From CAWCDJ01 sp963836015 (lineage in GTDB: Bacteria > Acidobacteriota > Terriglobia > Bryobacterales > Bryobacteraceae), in contig CAWIIF010000004.1 of assembly GCA_963836015.1 (NCBI GenBank), forward strand, positions 248,001 through 312,000: a DNA stretch of 64,000 nucleotides, read 5' to 3'. Position 1 is the stretch's first letter. Each line of letters starts with the position of its first letter. Position numbers and translations under genes: made by a program. Positions 16,516 to 26,747 of this stretch are shown here, one piece after another. A model generated the notes under the pieces. That model was not told where the DNA came from and made no database searches. It was given only the letters and a program-made list of their open reading frames with translations.

Positions 16516-17913
16516 TCAGTCCGCGCCCCTGGCGCTCGCGGCCGGCCGGATGTTCTGATTCACGCGGAAGTAGTTCGTTGGATCGTACTTGGCCTTGATC
16601 CGGGCCAGCCTGTCGTAATTGTGGCGGTAGGTGGCGCGAATGCGGTCTTCGCCTTCGCCCTCCATCATGAAGTTGACGTACGCGCCGCCGGCGCCGTAAG
16701 GATGCAAGGCCTCCCAGTAGTTTTTGGCCCAGGCGGTAATGCGATCCTTGTTGGCCGGGTCCGGGTCCACGCCGACGATCACCTCGCTCCAGACGGCATC
16801 GCGGTAGCTCCACGGGGTGTCGGTGTTCGACGCTTTGTGCGCGGCTCCGTTGATGGGGTAGAGATGCATCGTCGAGTGCAGGGTGGGCAGCTCCGAGCCG
16901 TGCTTGATGTGGAGGGCGATCGCCTCGTCACCCAGTTCGTTCACGAAATCCGCCTTCCAGTACCACTGCAAGCCCGGCGTGTAAAGCCCGTCGAACATGC
17001 CTTGCAGCATGGGAAACGGCATGGGTACGAAGAATTCGAAGGCGGGGCGCCGGAAGCTCCGCAGCGGTTCGAGAATTTCGTTCGCCTGTTCCATCGCGCC
17101 GTTGTAGCACCACACCAGGGCGCACATCTTCTTGAAGTGCAGAGCCTCCGGGAAGGGCGGTCCGGGCGGGACGGTAATAAAGGCAAAGAAGCCGTTGATC
17201 TCGTCCGGCGCCTGGGCGATGAACTCGCGATACCACTTCATGATGTCGGCAGCCTGGTCCAGATCCCACAACATGGGGCCGGCGCACACCATGCCGACCG
17301 GATGCGCCTGGAACAGAAACGACGTCACCACGCCGAAGTTTCCGCCGCCTCCGCGGATGGCCCAGAACAGATCGCTATTTTCGTCGGCGCTGGCCACGAC
17401 AAAGGTCCCGTCGGCCAGGACGACGTCGGCCGCCAGCAGGTTATCGATGGTCAAGCCGTACTGCCGCGTCAGGTGTCCCATGCCGCCTCCGAGGGTCAGG
17501 CCGCCGACGCCGGTGGTCGAAATGATTCCGGACGGTACGGCGAGCCCGAAGGCATGCGTGGCATGGTCCACGTCTGCCCAGGTGCAACCGCCGCCTACAC
17601 GCACGGTCCTTGCCGCCGGATCGACGTGAACGTACTTGATGGGGGAGAGATCGATGACCAGGCCATCGTCGCAAACTCCCAAACCACCGGCGTTGTGGCC
17701 GCCGCCCCGAATCGAAACCCGGAGATCCTGCTGCCTGCCGAACTGTACGGCCGTAATCACGTCCGCCACGTCCGCACACTTCGCGATCAGGCGCGGTTTG
17801 CGGCTGATCATGGCGTTATAGACTTTGCGCGCTTCCTCGTAGCGCGCGTCCGCGGGCTCGATCAGCTCACCCCGGAGCTGACCTTTGAATTGATTGACAG
17901 CTTCCTGTTCCAT
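16516..17913 (-). CDS. FAD-linked oxidoreductase, berberine-bridge-enzyme type
   Basis: A 465-residue flavoprotein. The N-terminal FAD-binding PP-loop SIRGGGHNAGG places His73 where this family links FAD covalently. TTGVGGLTLGGGMGHLTRQYG is the second FAD-contact block and the C-terminus carries the BBE motif (RIKAKYDPTNYFRVNQNI). Such enzymes oxidise sugars, alkaloids or polyketides with oxygen. I chose the ATG at 17913, preceded by a GAGGGAGGG site, rather than a start 24 codons earlier. It lies 68 bases after the large regulator gene. Confidence 0.9.
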   Translation of the reverse strand: MEQEAVNQFKGQLRGELIEPADARYEEARKVYNAMISRKPRLIAKCADVADVITAVQFGRQQDLRVSIRGGGHNAGGLGVCDDGLVIDLSPIKYVHVDPAARTVRVGGGCTWADVDHATHAFGLAVPSGIISTTGVGGLTLGGGMGHLTRQYGLTIDNLLAADVVLADGTFVVASADENSDLFWAIRGGGGNFGVVTSFLFQAHPVGMVCAGPMLWDLDQAADIMKWYREFIAQAPDEINGFFAFITVPPGPPFPEALHFKKMCALVWCYNGAMEQANEILEPLRSFRRPAFEFFVPMPFPMLQGMFDGLYTPGLQWYWKADFVNELGDEAIALHIKHGSELPTLHSTMHLYPINGAAHKASNTDTPWSYRDAVWSEVIVGVDPDPANKDRITAWAKNYWEALHPYGAGGAYVNFMMEGEGEDRIRATYRHNYDRLARIKAKYDPTNYFRVNQNIRPAASARGAD

Positions 17914-17981
17914 AATTCCCTCCCTCTCGATTTCCACTTTGACAGGGGAGGCGTTCCGAAACCGTTCTAAGGGCGGCAGGA

Positions 17982-20900
17982 TCACCGTTCGGCGGCGTTC
18001 GGACCGCCTGCCCGGAGCTTGGGAAGCCCACGCAGGCGGGCTTCCGCCCGGCGCTCGAACAGACGCGCGCCGGTCTGCCGGGCGGCTTCCACGGCGCGGC
18101 GGTAGCTGTTTCGGGCCTCGGCGGTGTCACCGCTCTGCAGCAGCACATCGCCATGGATCCGGTGCAGTTCGGGCGCGGACCAAAACTCACCGTTCTTGCT
18201 TTGAAACGCAAACCCGCTGGCCACGTTCGCCAGAGCTTCGCCTGTTTGGCCCGCCAGGCTGCAGGCTTCCGCCAGGAGTCCGTGGTAGAAAGGAACGCGC
18301 AGTTCCGCTCCGGTGGCTTTCAGCGCGTCGAGCCCCTGCCGGAGCCGCTCAAGGCCGGCAGGCGGGTCCCCTTCCACGGCGGTGGCCCAGCCCGCCAATA
18401 TCTCGGCCCAGGCAAGATAGTAAACGAATCCGTGCTTCCGGCAGATCGCGGACGCTTCCGAGGCCCGAGACAGGGTATGCTTTGCGTCCTGGCGGAAGAC
18501 ATCCAGCAACGCCGCGTAATCCAGCGAGATCGCGAGAGTGAAAGGGTGCGCCATCTCACGGGCCAGGGCGACGGCTTCATCGCTCTTCGCGGCGGCTTCC
18601 TTCGCATGGCCGAACTGGCATAGCAGATGCGACAGGTAGGAACGGCAGAAAACCCCGACATCCGGGCCGGCGAAGAGCGCCAGAGCGGGATTGGAAGTGG
18701 TCGAAGCCGGCGCAGCCTGCTCGACTTGTTCCCAGGACGCGGCGAGCTCTCCCAGATGAAAGAGGCTGGTTCCCAGGAGAAAATGTCCGGCCATCTCCAG
18801 TGCCGGAACGCCCTCGTGCCTCGCCGCATCGACGCAATCCTGCCCGAGCCGCCTCGATTCTTCCAGCCGGCCGCGCACGGTGTGGAACATCCAGGCACCG
18901 CTCAGCAGCGAGAACAGGTGCGTCCGGTGGCCGGAGCGCCTCGCCAGCAGCAGCCCGCGCTCATACGTTTCGCCGACTTCCGGCATGCTATAGCCGAGGG
19001 TCTTAACGAGTGACGGGCCGAGCGTCACGAGCAGCTCGAGCTCTTCCTGGTCGCGTTTGGAGGTTTCCGGAAAATCGCGGCAAAGCCGGAGCGCGCGCCG
19101 GATCAGGTCGGCTGCCTCCGCATCGGCGAATCGCTGTCTCGCCACCGAAGCCGCGGCGCGGTAATAGCGAATCGCCGGTTCCGCCATACCCGCCGCATCG
19201 TAGTGCGCGGCCAGCCATCCGCTGACGCCTTCGAGATCGGGCCCGTGCAGCTCTTCGAGGGCGCGCGCTATCCGGCGGTGCAAAGACCTCCGGCGTATGG
19301 GGCTCAATTCCGCGTAAGCCACGTCGCGCAAAAGGTCGTGAGTGTAATCGTAGGCTCCCGCGCCCTGCCCGTCGATGATGCGGCGCTGCCACAGTTCTTC
19401 GAGCGCGCGCGACAGGCTGTCTTCGTCCCAGTCGGTGGCCTTGGCGAGCAGATCGAGGGAGAACGGCCGGCCGATGGCCGCGGCGAGCCCGGCCAGCTCA
19501 TAAGCCGGCGGCGAGAGCTGCCCGAGGCGCGCCGCGATCACGGCCTGTACCCGCGGCGGCGCCGAGCCCTTCGACGCCTGGTCCTCGAGGGAGGCCCGCA
19601 CGCTCTCGACGACGAAGAGCGGGTTCCCTTTGGTCGAATGGTAGAGGCTGCTCAGGAACGCGGGATCGCAGTCCCGCGCGGCAATCTGGGCGGCCAGGGC
19701 GGATGTCTCGTCCACGCTCAGCGGTGCGATCGGGAACTCCGACAATTGGCCGGACTGACGCAATTCACGCATCAGGGCGGCCAGGGGATGATCGCGTCCG
19801 GTATCTTCCGGCCGGACCGTGCCAAGCGCCAAAATGCGCTCGGCCGCCCCGGACCGGAACAGCGAATGCAGCCACTCGAACGAATCGTGATCGCACCACT
19901 GCAGGTCGTCGATCAGCAGCAGCAGAGGCTTGGGCGCATTGCGGAACACGGCGTTCAGAGCTTCGTAAAAATGACGCCGCTGCCAGCTCTCAGTGATCGG
20001 CTGGGGAGGCGCGATCTCCGGGTTTTCCACCAGGATCTCCGGCAGGACCCGCGCCAATTCGGCGAGCTGGGGCTTGGGGAGCGCGGCTCGCGCGGTCCGC
20101 ACCGGCTCCGACCGCAGCCACTCCGCCACGGGACCGTACGCGAGCTGGCCCTGCGCGAAGTAGCAGCGGGCGCGTGCTGCCGGGCGATTCGGATATCGCG
20201 AGCAGGATTCGAACAGCTCTTCGGCCAGGCGGGATTTGCCGATCCCCGGCTCGCCCAGGATCAGGGCCAGGTGCGCCTCGCCCAGCGTCACCCGGCGCCA
20301 ACAACCGAGCAGGCCTTCCCATTCCGCCTTCCTGCCCACCATGGGCAGCGGCCTTGTGGCGGAATAAGGCGGCAGCTCCGCCGGAGCACTTGGCAAATCT
20401 CCGGATTTCAGCGCCTGCGTGAACAGATCCTGAGTCGCCTTGCCGGGGCTGACGCCGAGCTCGCGCTGCAGGTTGCGCATGCATTGGTGATACACGCGCA
20501 GGGCGCTCGACCGGTCGTGGTTCCGGAGGTGCAACCGCATGAGGGTCTGATAGTATGTCTCGCGCAGCGGGTCGAGCGCGACCAGCCGCGTGGCATGACG
20601 GATCCCCGCCGGGTAATCGCCGGCCATCTCGACGAGCGCCGTCAGGCGGCTGAGAACCTCCGCAAACCGCTGGCGCAGCTGTTCGCGCCGGGTCTGCAGC
20701 CAATCGTCATACAGGTCGGGCAGGAGATCGTCCTGGTACAGGCGTGCCGCTTCCTCAAACGCTTCGCGCGCGCCGGCGGGGTCGCCCGCCTTTTCGGCCT
20801 CCGCCGCCCGGGCTGCCGCCGCCTCGAATTCGACGACATCGACGGCGCAAGAGCTGTCGGGCCGCCAGCGCACGGTCTGGTTGTCGGCGGCCAGGAGGGA

Positions 20901-21143
20901 ACACTCGACGGGGAGAGCCCTGCGCAGGTGGTGGAGCAACTGGCGCAGATTCGTGCGGGCCTGGGACTCGCCGGAATCGGGCCACAGGAGAAACGCGAGG
21001 TGCTCGCGGGATTGCGGGGCATCGCCGTGCAGCACGAGAAAAGCCAGCAGCGATTGCAGGCGGTTCGTGTTGACCGACGTGAGCAGACGCTCGCCGAAGG
21101 TGATGCGCAGCGTGCCCAGCATTTCAATACGAATCGGCGCCAC
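17982..21143 (-). CDS. BTAD/AAA/TPR transcriptional activator (SARP-LAL-like)
   Basis: A 1053-residue regulator. Residues 1-95 form a winged-helix DNA-binding domain (LLAFLVLHGDAPQSREHLAFLLW), 100-247 a bacterial transcriptional activator domain (BTAD; DPLRETYYQTLMRLH), 270-500 an AAA/NACHT-like ATPase with Walker A GEPGIGKS (297-304) and Walker B LLLLIDDLQWCDHDS, and the C-terminal half TPR-like helical repeats. This architecture senses a ligand and activates neighbouring genes by ATP-driven assembly. The FAD oxidoreductase directly downstream is the likely cotranscribed partner. The inducer is unknown. Confidence 0.92.
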   Translation of the reverse strand: MAPIRIEMLGTLRITFGERLLTSVNTNRLQSLLAFLVLHGDAPQSREHLAFLLWPDSGESQARTNLRQLLHHLRRALPVECSLLAADNQTVRWRPDSSCAVDVVEFEAAAARAAEAEKAGDPAGAREAFEEAARLYQDDLLPDLYDDWLQTRREQLRQRFAEVLSRLTALVEMAGDYPAGIRHATRLVALDPLRETYYQTLMRLHLRNHDRSSALRVYHQCMRNLQRELGVSPGKATQDLFTQALKSGDLPSAPAELPPYSATRPLPMVGRKAEWEGLLGCWRRVTLGEAHLALILGEPGIGKSRLAEELFESCSRYPNRPAARARCYFAQGQLAYGPVAEWLRSEPVRTARAALPKPQLAELARVLPEILVENPEIAPPQPITESWQRRHFYEALNAVFRNAPKPLLLLIDDLQWCDHDSFEWLHSLFRSGAAERILALGTVRPEDTGRDHPLAALMRELRQSGQLSEFPIAPLSVDETSALAAQIAARDCDPAFLSSLYHSTKGNPLFVVESVRASLEDQASKGSAPPRVQAVIAARLGQLSPPAYELAGLAAAIGRPFSLDLLAKATDWDEDSLSRALEELWQRRIIDGQGAGAYDYTHDLLRDVAYAELSPIRRRSLHRRIARALEELHGPDLEGVSGWLAAHYDAAGMAEPAIRYYRAAASVARQRFADAEAADLIRRALRLCRDFPETSKRDQEELELLVTLGPSLVKTLGYSMPEVGETYERGLLLARRSGHRTHLFSLLSGAWMFHTVRGRLEESRRLGQDCVDAARHEGVPALEMAGHFLLGTSLFHLGELAASWEQVEQAAPASTTSNPALALFAGPDVGVFCRSYLSHLLCQFGHAKEAAAKSDEAVALAREMAHPFTLAISLDYAALLDVFRQDAKHTLSRASEASAICRKHGFVYYLAWAEILAGWATAVEGDPPAGLERLRQGLDALKATGAELRVPFYHGLLAEACSLAGQTGEALANVASGFAFQSKNGEFWSAPELHRIHGDVLLQSGDTAEARNSYRRAVEAARQTGARLFERRAEARLRGLPKLRAGGPNAAER

Positions 21144-21253
21144 CTCTGAATATTACCGAAGAAAGCCCGCCCGGGGCGGCTATTTGCGCACGACTTTGCG
21201 GCCTGCTTACATGGGGCAACGAGCACCGGCGGGGTTCAGCAGCCGGGCGATCC

Positions 21254-22069
21254 TCAACCAGGGAATCGAATGCCAGGCCCGACCACGAAGACGAAGAGTC
21301 CGCCCACGACAAGTGCCAGGCCAATCCAGAATCGTGTCAGCCGTATCGGATCGGTAACCGGGAACTGCGCGCGGACATCTCCGGCAATCAACGCGGAAGC
21401 GAAGAGAATGCCGGAGTTCAGCCCGAACGACGCCCCCGCCCCCGACATGAGAATGAGGCCCGGGCCGATCGGATTGAAGATGGACGCAATCGTCATGACC
21501 GAGGCGCCAGCAACATAGGCAGTAAGGATGTGCCGCCGCAGGTCCGGCACGCTGATACTTCCGTTCTCCACCGTGCGAATCATCGAGCCTGCCGCCCAGC
21601 GTACGGAGAACCCATATAAGGCAGCCCCGGTCAGCCCAAGGAGGCAGCGCCACAACCAGGACGGAGACCGTCCCGCAATCACGCCGGCCCAGTCGCCGCT
21701 GTTCAGGAGCGCCGAAACCACCAGGTACCCCGAGTTGAATAAGTTGAAGGCGCCGAAAAGCCACAGAAAAAGGGCCGAAGGCGTCAGCTTCTTCGAGCGG
21801 CTATAGAGCAGGAACGATACGACGCCAACGACGCAATTGGCTGTGGTGCCCGCCGCGGCCACGAAGCGGTTGGCCGTGGCGCTTTGGACGCCCACCGTCG
21901 AAAGCGACAGAATCCGGTCCCCCGCCAGCCAGGCGGCCGTGCAGTGGCCCAGCGCTTCATGGACCATGTCGGCCAAAAGACAGGCTACGATGCCGACCGA
22001 GGCGGCGGTCCCCCAGCGATGAGGAGTGGGGGCGGAAGCGGCCGCGCCCGCCACGGGGGATGTGGACAT
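21254..22069 (-). CDS. Polytopic membrane protein with HExxxH motif
   Basis: A 271-residue membrane protein with about seven hydrophobic segments. The first holds HEALGH (37-42), followed by other polar intramembrane positions (FNLFNSGYL in segment three; IASIFNPIGPG in segment five). This recalls site-2-type (M50) intramembrane metalloproteases, but those use HExxH; here there is one extra residue, as in TldD. A GxxNP-type second zinc ligand is uncertain. It could be a divergent membrane metallopeptidase or not a peptidase at all. It is a single gene between the regulator and the SDR gene. Confidence 0.6.
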   Translation of the reverse strand: MSTSPVAGAAASAPTPHRWGTAASVGIVACLLADMVHEALGHCTAAWLAGDRILSLSTVGVQSATANRFVAAAGTTANCVVGVVSFLLYSRSKKLTPSALFLWLFGAFNLFNSGYLVVSALLNSGDWAGVIAGRSPSWLWRCLLGLTGAALYGFSVRWAAGSMIRTVENGSISVPDLRRHILTAYVAGASVMTIASIFNPIGPGLILMSGAGASFGLNSGILFASALIAGDVRAQFPVTDPIRLTRFWIGLALVVGGLFVFVVGPGIRFPG

Positions 22070-22117
22070 CGACCGGAGAATAGCACGACCGTTCGGCGCA
22101 TCACAGGCGCCGCCGCG

Positions 22118-22997
22118 CTACCCCCGCCGCGCGAGGGCGCCGAATCCAGTCGGAAGATGAAACATCCGCAGGCGAAGTCGATCCAGCAAGGTATCCGGCA
22201 GCCGCGCAAGCATGGTTAACAGCATGGCGTTCTTTCCGACTGGATACCGCGTCTTGGGAGCTCGATCGGTGAGCGCGCGGAGAACCGCGGCCGCGACCAC
22301 ATCAGGCGGGCTTCCCTCTTTCTCCCGGCGCATCGCGAGGTCCATGAAACTCCCGAAACATCGTGCTGTATTGGCGCGCCCCCTCCGGAGGAAGGGTAGC
22401 CAGCAACTTCCGGCCTTCGGCCGAGGTCTTGTCCACGGCGGGAGTCGAAATCATGGCCGGCTCGATCAGGCAGACGTAGATGCCCCAGGGTCGGAGCTCC
22501 AGCCGCAAGGCCTCGGTGAGCGAGGCGAAGGCGCTTTTGGAGCCGCAGAGGATCCCTCCGAACGGCATGGTGATCCGGCCGCCCACCGAGCCGATGTTGA
22601 CGATGCGTCCGCCCGCCTGCCGGATCAGCGGCAGGAAGGCCTGGGTCACCGCGATCTGGCCGAACACGTTGACTTCGAATTGATGTTTCACGTCCTGCAG
22701 GGGGATGTATTCGATCGGGCCGGCTTCGCCGATGCCGGCATTATTCACGAGCCCAAAGAGACCATCATCCGCGTTCTCGTTCTTTACGGCACCTACGGCC
22801 TTTTCAATGGCGTCCCGATCCGTAACATCGAGAACAACCGGATGGATATGGGGGCCCGCCAGGACACCGCGGTCGGCTGGCTTTCGGACGCCCGCAAACA
22901 CACGGAAGCCCTCCCTCACGAGCCGCAGCACACAGGCGCGGCCGATTCCGCTCGAAGCCCCCGTTACTAATACGGTTTTCCGCTGGGCAGATTTCAT
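22118..22997 (-). CDS. Short-chain dehydrogenase/reductase, frameshifted and lacking catalytic Tyr
   Basis: Reads as a 292-residue classical SDR if one base near 22346 is removed. The N-terminal part has TGASSGIG (cofactor), NNAG and the catalytic serine in NIGSVGG. The usual YxxxK reads LCGSK, so the catalytic tyrosine is leucine. After FREF the frame breaks; the other frame continues with a normal SDR C-terminus (PPDVVAAAVLRALTDRAPKT, then RYPVGKNAMLL). The start at 22997 has GAGG seven bases upstream. It follows the MDR reductase gene by 53 bases. Either a decayed gene or a sequence error plus a divergent active site. Confidence 0.75.
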
Positions 22998-23050
22998 CGA
23001 CGGATCCTCGCCCATAATCCTGCACGCGAAGCGCCAGATCCGGGCGCCGG

Positions 23051-24010
23051 CTACGGCACAATCACGATCCGCCGGCCGCGCTGCTCGCGATGCCATGCGG
23101 CCTCGACGTCCGCCAGCGGGACACGCTCCGTCTCGATAGCGAGTTCCCCCTTGGCGGCATGGGCCATGACTCGCTGCAGAGTGTTCACGAGAACATCGCG
23201 AGGCGGAATACCGGCAGTTCCCATAATGGTTACGGCGGTACTGCGCAGCACGGCAGCCGGCAGCGAGATCACCGGGCCGGCGCCTTCCCCAACCTGAACG
23301 AAGCGAGTTTCGGATTGGATCACTACGAATTCCTTGCGGGTGATGGCAGCCAGAAATGCTTCCGCGGGAGGGCCCCAGACGTAATCGATCACGACTTGAA
23401 ACCCTGACTGCCCGGCCTCCTGGGCAAAGGTTTGTTCGAGCTCTTTGCCAGGGGCCTCGAGCGAAATGACGGCATCCGCGCCGAGCTTGCTTAAGGTGCT
23501 CAACACCTCAGGATTGCGCCCTGCGCCCACAACCCGGGCCGCGCCGAGGAGTTTGGCGATCCGGATCGCCAGTTTGCCCGTCACGCCGGTCGCGCCGAGG
23601 ATCAGGACGTTTTCGCCCGGCGCCAGCTTTGCGCGGAAGGCCAGGGAGAGCCAGGCGGAGACGGCCGGGTTGGGCAGGGCGGCAGCGGTCTCGTCATCCA
23701 GCGCTTCCGGGACCGGGAAAGTGAAGGCCCCCGGCACGACCGTGCGCTGCGCCATGGCACCGTAAGGCGGCCGGGTTCCGCCGAAAAACACGCGCTGCCC
23801 GTCGTCGAGATGCCCGACTCCATCCGTGCCGCAGATAAAGGGGAGCTGGCGCGGACTGGCATAGTGCGACCCGCCGGCCAACTGCCTGTCGATGGGCTTC
23901 AGCGATGCGGCGTGTACATGTACGATGACCTCGCCGTCGCCGGCGGCCGGTTCCGGGAACTGCCCGCATCGCGGAGGCTTTCCCGGCGTGTGCAATACGG
24001 CGGCATCCAT
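23051..24010 (-). CDS. Zinc-independent quinone-oxidoreductase-like MDR protein
   Basis: A 319-residue medium-chain dehydrogenase/reductase. The N-terminal GroES-like part (GEVIVHVHAASLKPIDRQLAGG) leads to a Rossmann domain with LILGATGVTGKLAIRIAKLLGA, the NADPH-binding phrase of quinone reductases. Zinc-binding cysteines of alcohol dehydrogenases are absent. It heads a two-gene unit with the frameshifted SDR. Such pairs are often under a TetR or similar regulator, but none is next to it here. Substrate unknown. Confidence 0.88.
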   Translation of the reverse strand: MDAAVLHTPGKPPRCGQFPEPAAGDGEVIVHVHAASLKPIDRQLAGGSHYASPRQLPFICGTDGVGHLDDGQRVFFGGTRPPYGAMAQRTVVPGAFTFPVPEALDDETAAALPNPAVSAWLSLAFRAKLAPGENVLILGATGVTGKLAIRIAKLLGAARVVGAGRNPEVLSTLSKLGADAVISLEAPGKELEQTFAQEAGQSGFQVVIDYVWGPPAEAFLAAITRKEFVVIQSETRFVQVGEGAGPVISLPAAVLRSTAVTIMGTAGIPPRDVLVNTLQRVMAHAAKGELAIETERVPLADVEAAWHREQRGRRIVIVP

Positions 24011-24082
24011 CTTTCGAGAACTCCGGTTCTCCTTTCACCGATTGTACGAGCAGACGCCTTCGGAACAGTCGCCGGCCGTCTG

Positions 24083-26620
24083 CTACTCGTCCCGAAGGGC
24101 CGTCCAGGGGTCGATCCGCGACGCCCGCCACGCCGGCCCGTACCCTGCTGCTGCAGCCGCGCCGAGAAGCACCATCGCCGCCCCGGCCATCGTTGCCGGA
24201 TCGTTCGGCTTCATCTGGAACAGGAACGACTGCAAAACCTTCGATGCCGCCAGCGCCACCGGCAGCCCGATCGCCAGGCCCGCCGCGGCCATGATCAGGA
24301 CTTCCCGCAGCACCATCCACACCAGGCGGCGGCGCTCGGCGCCGAGCGCCATCCGTATCCCGATCTCGTTGGTCCGCCGCGCCACGCTGTAAGCCATCGT
24401 GCCGTACAGGCCGACGCACGCAATCAGCACCGCCAGGAGCGCGAAACAGGTGCACAACATCGCAAATGTCCGCTCCTGTCCGATGGTCTGGTCGATCTGC
24501 TTCTCCTGTGTCACGATATTCGAAATCGGAACGCGGGCATCCTCCTGGCGAACCGCCTGGCGCACGGCGGCAGCTACTCCCAGCGGGTCGCCCGCGGCCT
24601 TCACCTCGTAGACCACCCGGCCTGCCGTGTTCCAGGGATCCTGCTGGTAAGGCACATACACTACCTCCGGAGTGTCCTGCTTGAGCGTATTGAGCCGCGC
24701 GGTCTTCGCCACACCGATGATTTCCACGTCCTTGGGATCTTTGTCGCGCAGCCCGAAATGCCGCCCGATCGGATTCCTGCCGCCGAAGTAGGTCTTCACG
24801 AACACTTCGTTGACGACCGCGACCCGCGTGGGGCCGTTGCCGTCGCGCTCGTCGATTTCGCGGCCAAGCAGAATCGGAATCTGCATGACGCTGAAGAATC
24901 CGGGCCCCACATCCAAGACCGAGGTGCCGCGGTTCTTCTCGGGCACCCCCGGCATGACGACGCCGGTCGAACTTCGCGATCCGGCAACCAGCGCATAGTT
25001 CGAGAGAGTGACGGCGCGGACACCGGGTATCGCCGCCATACGCGTCCTGAGGTTCTGATAGAAACGCTGCAAGGCGTCGTCCTTGTATCCGGACTGCGAC
25101 GCATCCATGCTCACCAGGAGAAGCTTTTCGCTGTTGAAGCCGAGCTGGATTGAATTCAGGTTGGCGAGCGTGCGGACAAACAGCCCGGCAGCCACCACCA
25201 GCAGCAGGGAGATGGCGATCTGCGACACCACCAGTGCCTGGCTCAGGCTCAGCCGCAGCCACGAGCGCAGCCGCAGCCGGATCTCCCCGGCCCGCGTCTG
25301 TTTCAGTGCCGAGACCAGATCGACGCGCGTCGACTGCAGCGCGGGCGCCAGCCCGAACAGCAGCCCCGTAGCCATCGACAGGGCCACCGTTACGCCCAGC
25401 ACGCGCCAGTTCAGCGCGGCGTGCAGCGTGAAGTTCTCGCGCCCATTGGCGATCAGGAGGGTAAGCGCGCGAATGCCCCAGCCCGCGAAGGCCACGCCGA
25501 GCATGCCGCCGATTGCCGAGAGCAGCACGCTTTCGGTCAGAAGCTGGCGCACGATCCGCGGCCGTCCGGCGCCCAGGCTGAGCCGGACCGCCATTTCGCG
25601 CCGCCGTCCCGCCGAGCGTGCCAGCAGCAGGTTGGCGATATTCGCGCAGGCGATCATCAGGATGAGCCCGACCATCGTCATCAGCACATAGAGCGGCTTG
25701 GAGAACTGGCGGCGCAGGGAATCCAGCCCCCCGGCGCCCTCCCGCAGCAGCAGCTCCGGCAGGGCGGCGCGCTCCTTGTCGTTCGACGCAGTGCCGGCGA
25801 TGTAGTTGTGGAAGCTCGCGGCCAGCGCGGCCTGCGCCTGGGCCATCGTGACGCCCGGGCGCAGACGTCCCATCATTTCCACCCAATAAAAGTTGCCGTC
25901 GGTGTATTTGGTCTTTTCTTCTTCCGCCCAGCGCCGGTTCAGCAGCACGCTGGTGTGCATCGGCACGAAGACATCCTGGGCGCCCTCGGGATTGACACCG
26001 AAAAACTCCGGGGCTGCGACGCCGGCAATGGTGAAAGGCTGGTTATCGATGCGGATCGCCTGTCCGGCAGCCTTCGCGGCGTCGCCGAAACGCTTTTGCG
26101 CGTACCGGAAACTCAGCACAGCCACCGCCGGTGCTCCCGGCCGGTCGTCTCCCTCATCGATAAGCCGGCCCGCCGCGGGTGGTACCCCCAAGCCGCTGAA
26201 ATAGAGGCCCGAGACATACTGCGCCAGGGCGAGATCCGCCTGTCCGCCGGTTTGCACATTCACGCGTCCCACATTGTTGAAGGCGAAGACCGGGGAGAAG
26301 ACCGGATTGTCCTTCCGGAAAAGGTCGAACACTGGGTAAGGGAAATTACCGCTGACCGTGCCCAACTGCGGCTCCAGGTGCGTGCCGCCGCTGAAAGAGT
26401 GGGCCACCGCCATATCGCCCCGGCTGTGCCAGTTGAACACCACCAGCGACTGCGGATTCGCGACCGGTAGCGCGCGCAGCAGGATCGAATCCATGAAGCT
26501 GTAGATGGCGGTGTTGGCGCCGATTCCCAGCGCCAGGGAAAGCAGCGCCATGGCCGTGAAGAACGGGTGGCCGCGCATCATGCGCAGGGCGTAGCGAACG
26601 TCGCGGAAGAGCGATTCCAT
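24083..26620 (-). CDS. ADOP-family permease
   Basis: An 845-residue duplicated MacB/FtsX-type permease beginning directly with the first transmembrane unit (RDVRYALRMMRGHPFFTAMA, then LSLALGIGANTAIYS) and lacking the cytoplasmic prefix of the copy at 12.2 kb. The mid-protein TM block has IACANIANLLLARSAGRRREM and the end block RTNEIGIRMALGAERRRLV and YGPAWRASRIDPWTALRDE. No PadR or ATPase gene adjoins. It is divergent from the histidine kinase gene across 127 bases. Confidence 0.92.
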   Translation of the reverse strand: MESLFRDVRYALRMMRGHPFFTAMALLSLALGIGANTAIYSFMDSILLRALPVANPQSLVVFNWHSRGDMAVAHSFSGGTHLEPQLGTVSGNFPYPVFDLFRKDNPVFSPVFAFNNVGRVNVQTGGQADLALAQYVSGLYFSGLGVPPAAGRLIDEGDDRPGAPAVAVLSFRYAQKRFGDAAKAAGQAIRIDNQPFTIAGVAAPEFFGVNPEGAQDVFVPMHTSVLLNRRWAEEEKTKYTDGNFYWVEMMGRLRPGVTMAQAQAALAASFHNYIAGTASNDKERAALPELLLREGAGGLDSLRRQFSKPLYVLMTMVGLILMIACANIANLLLARSAGRRREMAVRLSLGAGRPRIVRQLLTESVLLSAIGGMLGVAFAGWGIRALTLLIANGRENFTLHAALNWRVLGVTVALSMATGLLFGLAPALQSTRVDLVSALKQTRAGEIRLRLRSWLRLSLSQALVVSQIAISLLLVVAAGLFVRTLANLNSIQLGFNSEKLLLVSMDASQSGYKDDALQRFYQNLRTRMAAIPGVRAVTLSNYALVAGSRSSTGVVMPGVPEKNRGTSVLDVGPGFFSVMQIPILLGREIDERDGNGPTRVAVVNEVFVKTYFGGRNPIGRHFGLRDKDPKDVEIIGVAKTARLNTLKQDTPEVVYVPYQQDPWNTAGRVVYEVKAAGDPLGVAAAVRQAVRQEDARVPISNIVTQEKQIDQTIGQERTFAMLCTCFALLAVLIACVGLYGTMAYSVARRTNEIGIRMALGAERRRLVWMVLREVLIMAAAGLAIGLPVALAASKVLQSFLFQMKPNDPATMAGAAMVLLGAAAAAGYGPAWRASRIDPWTALRDE

Positions 26621-26747
26621 CGAAGCTTAGACTACACCAGTAGCGGAACGGTTGGCTGCATCCGCCTTTGTAATCGAGGACACGAAACGTGCCATGCCGG
26701 CAGCCTGTCAGCCGGGACGTCTCGCGGATAAATTGTGTTAGCGTAAA

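Noticed and set aside
19203..21149. Long plus-strand open frame of 648 codons opposite the BTAD regulator
   Set aside because: It lies wholly antisense to a gene with clear domains and has an Arg/Gln/Gly-rich composition without motifs; high third-position GC keeps the antisense frame open.
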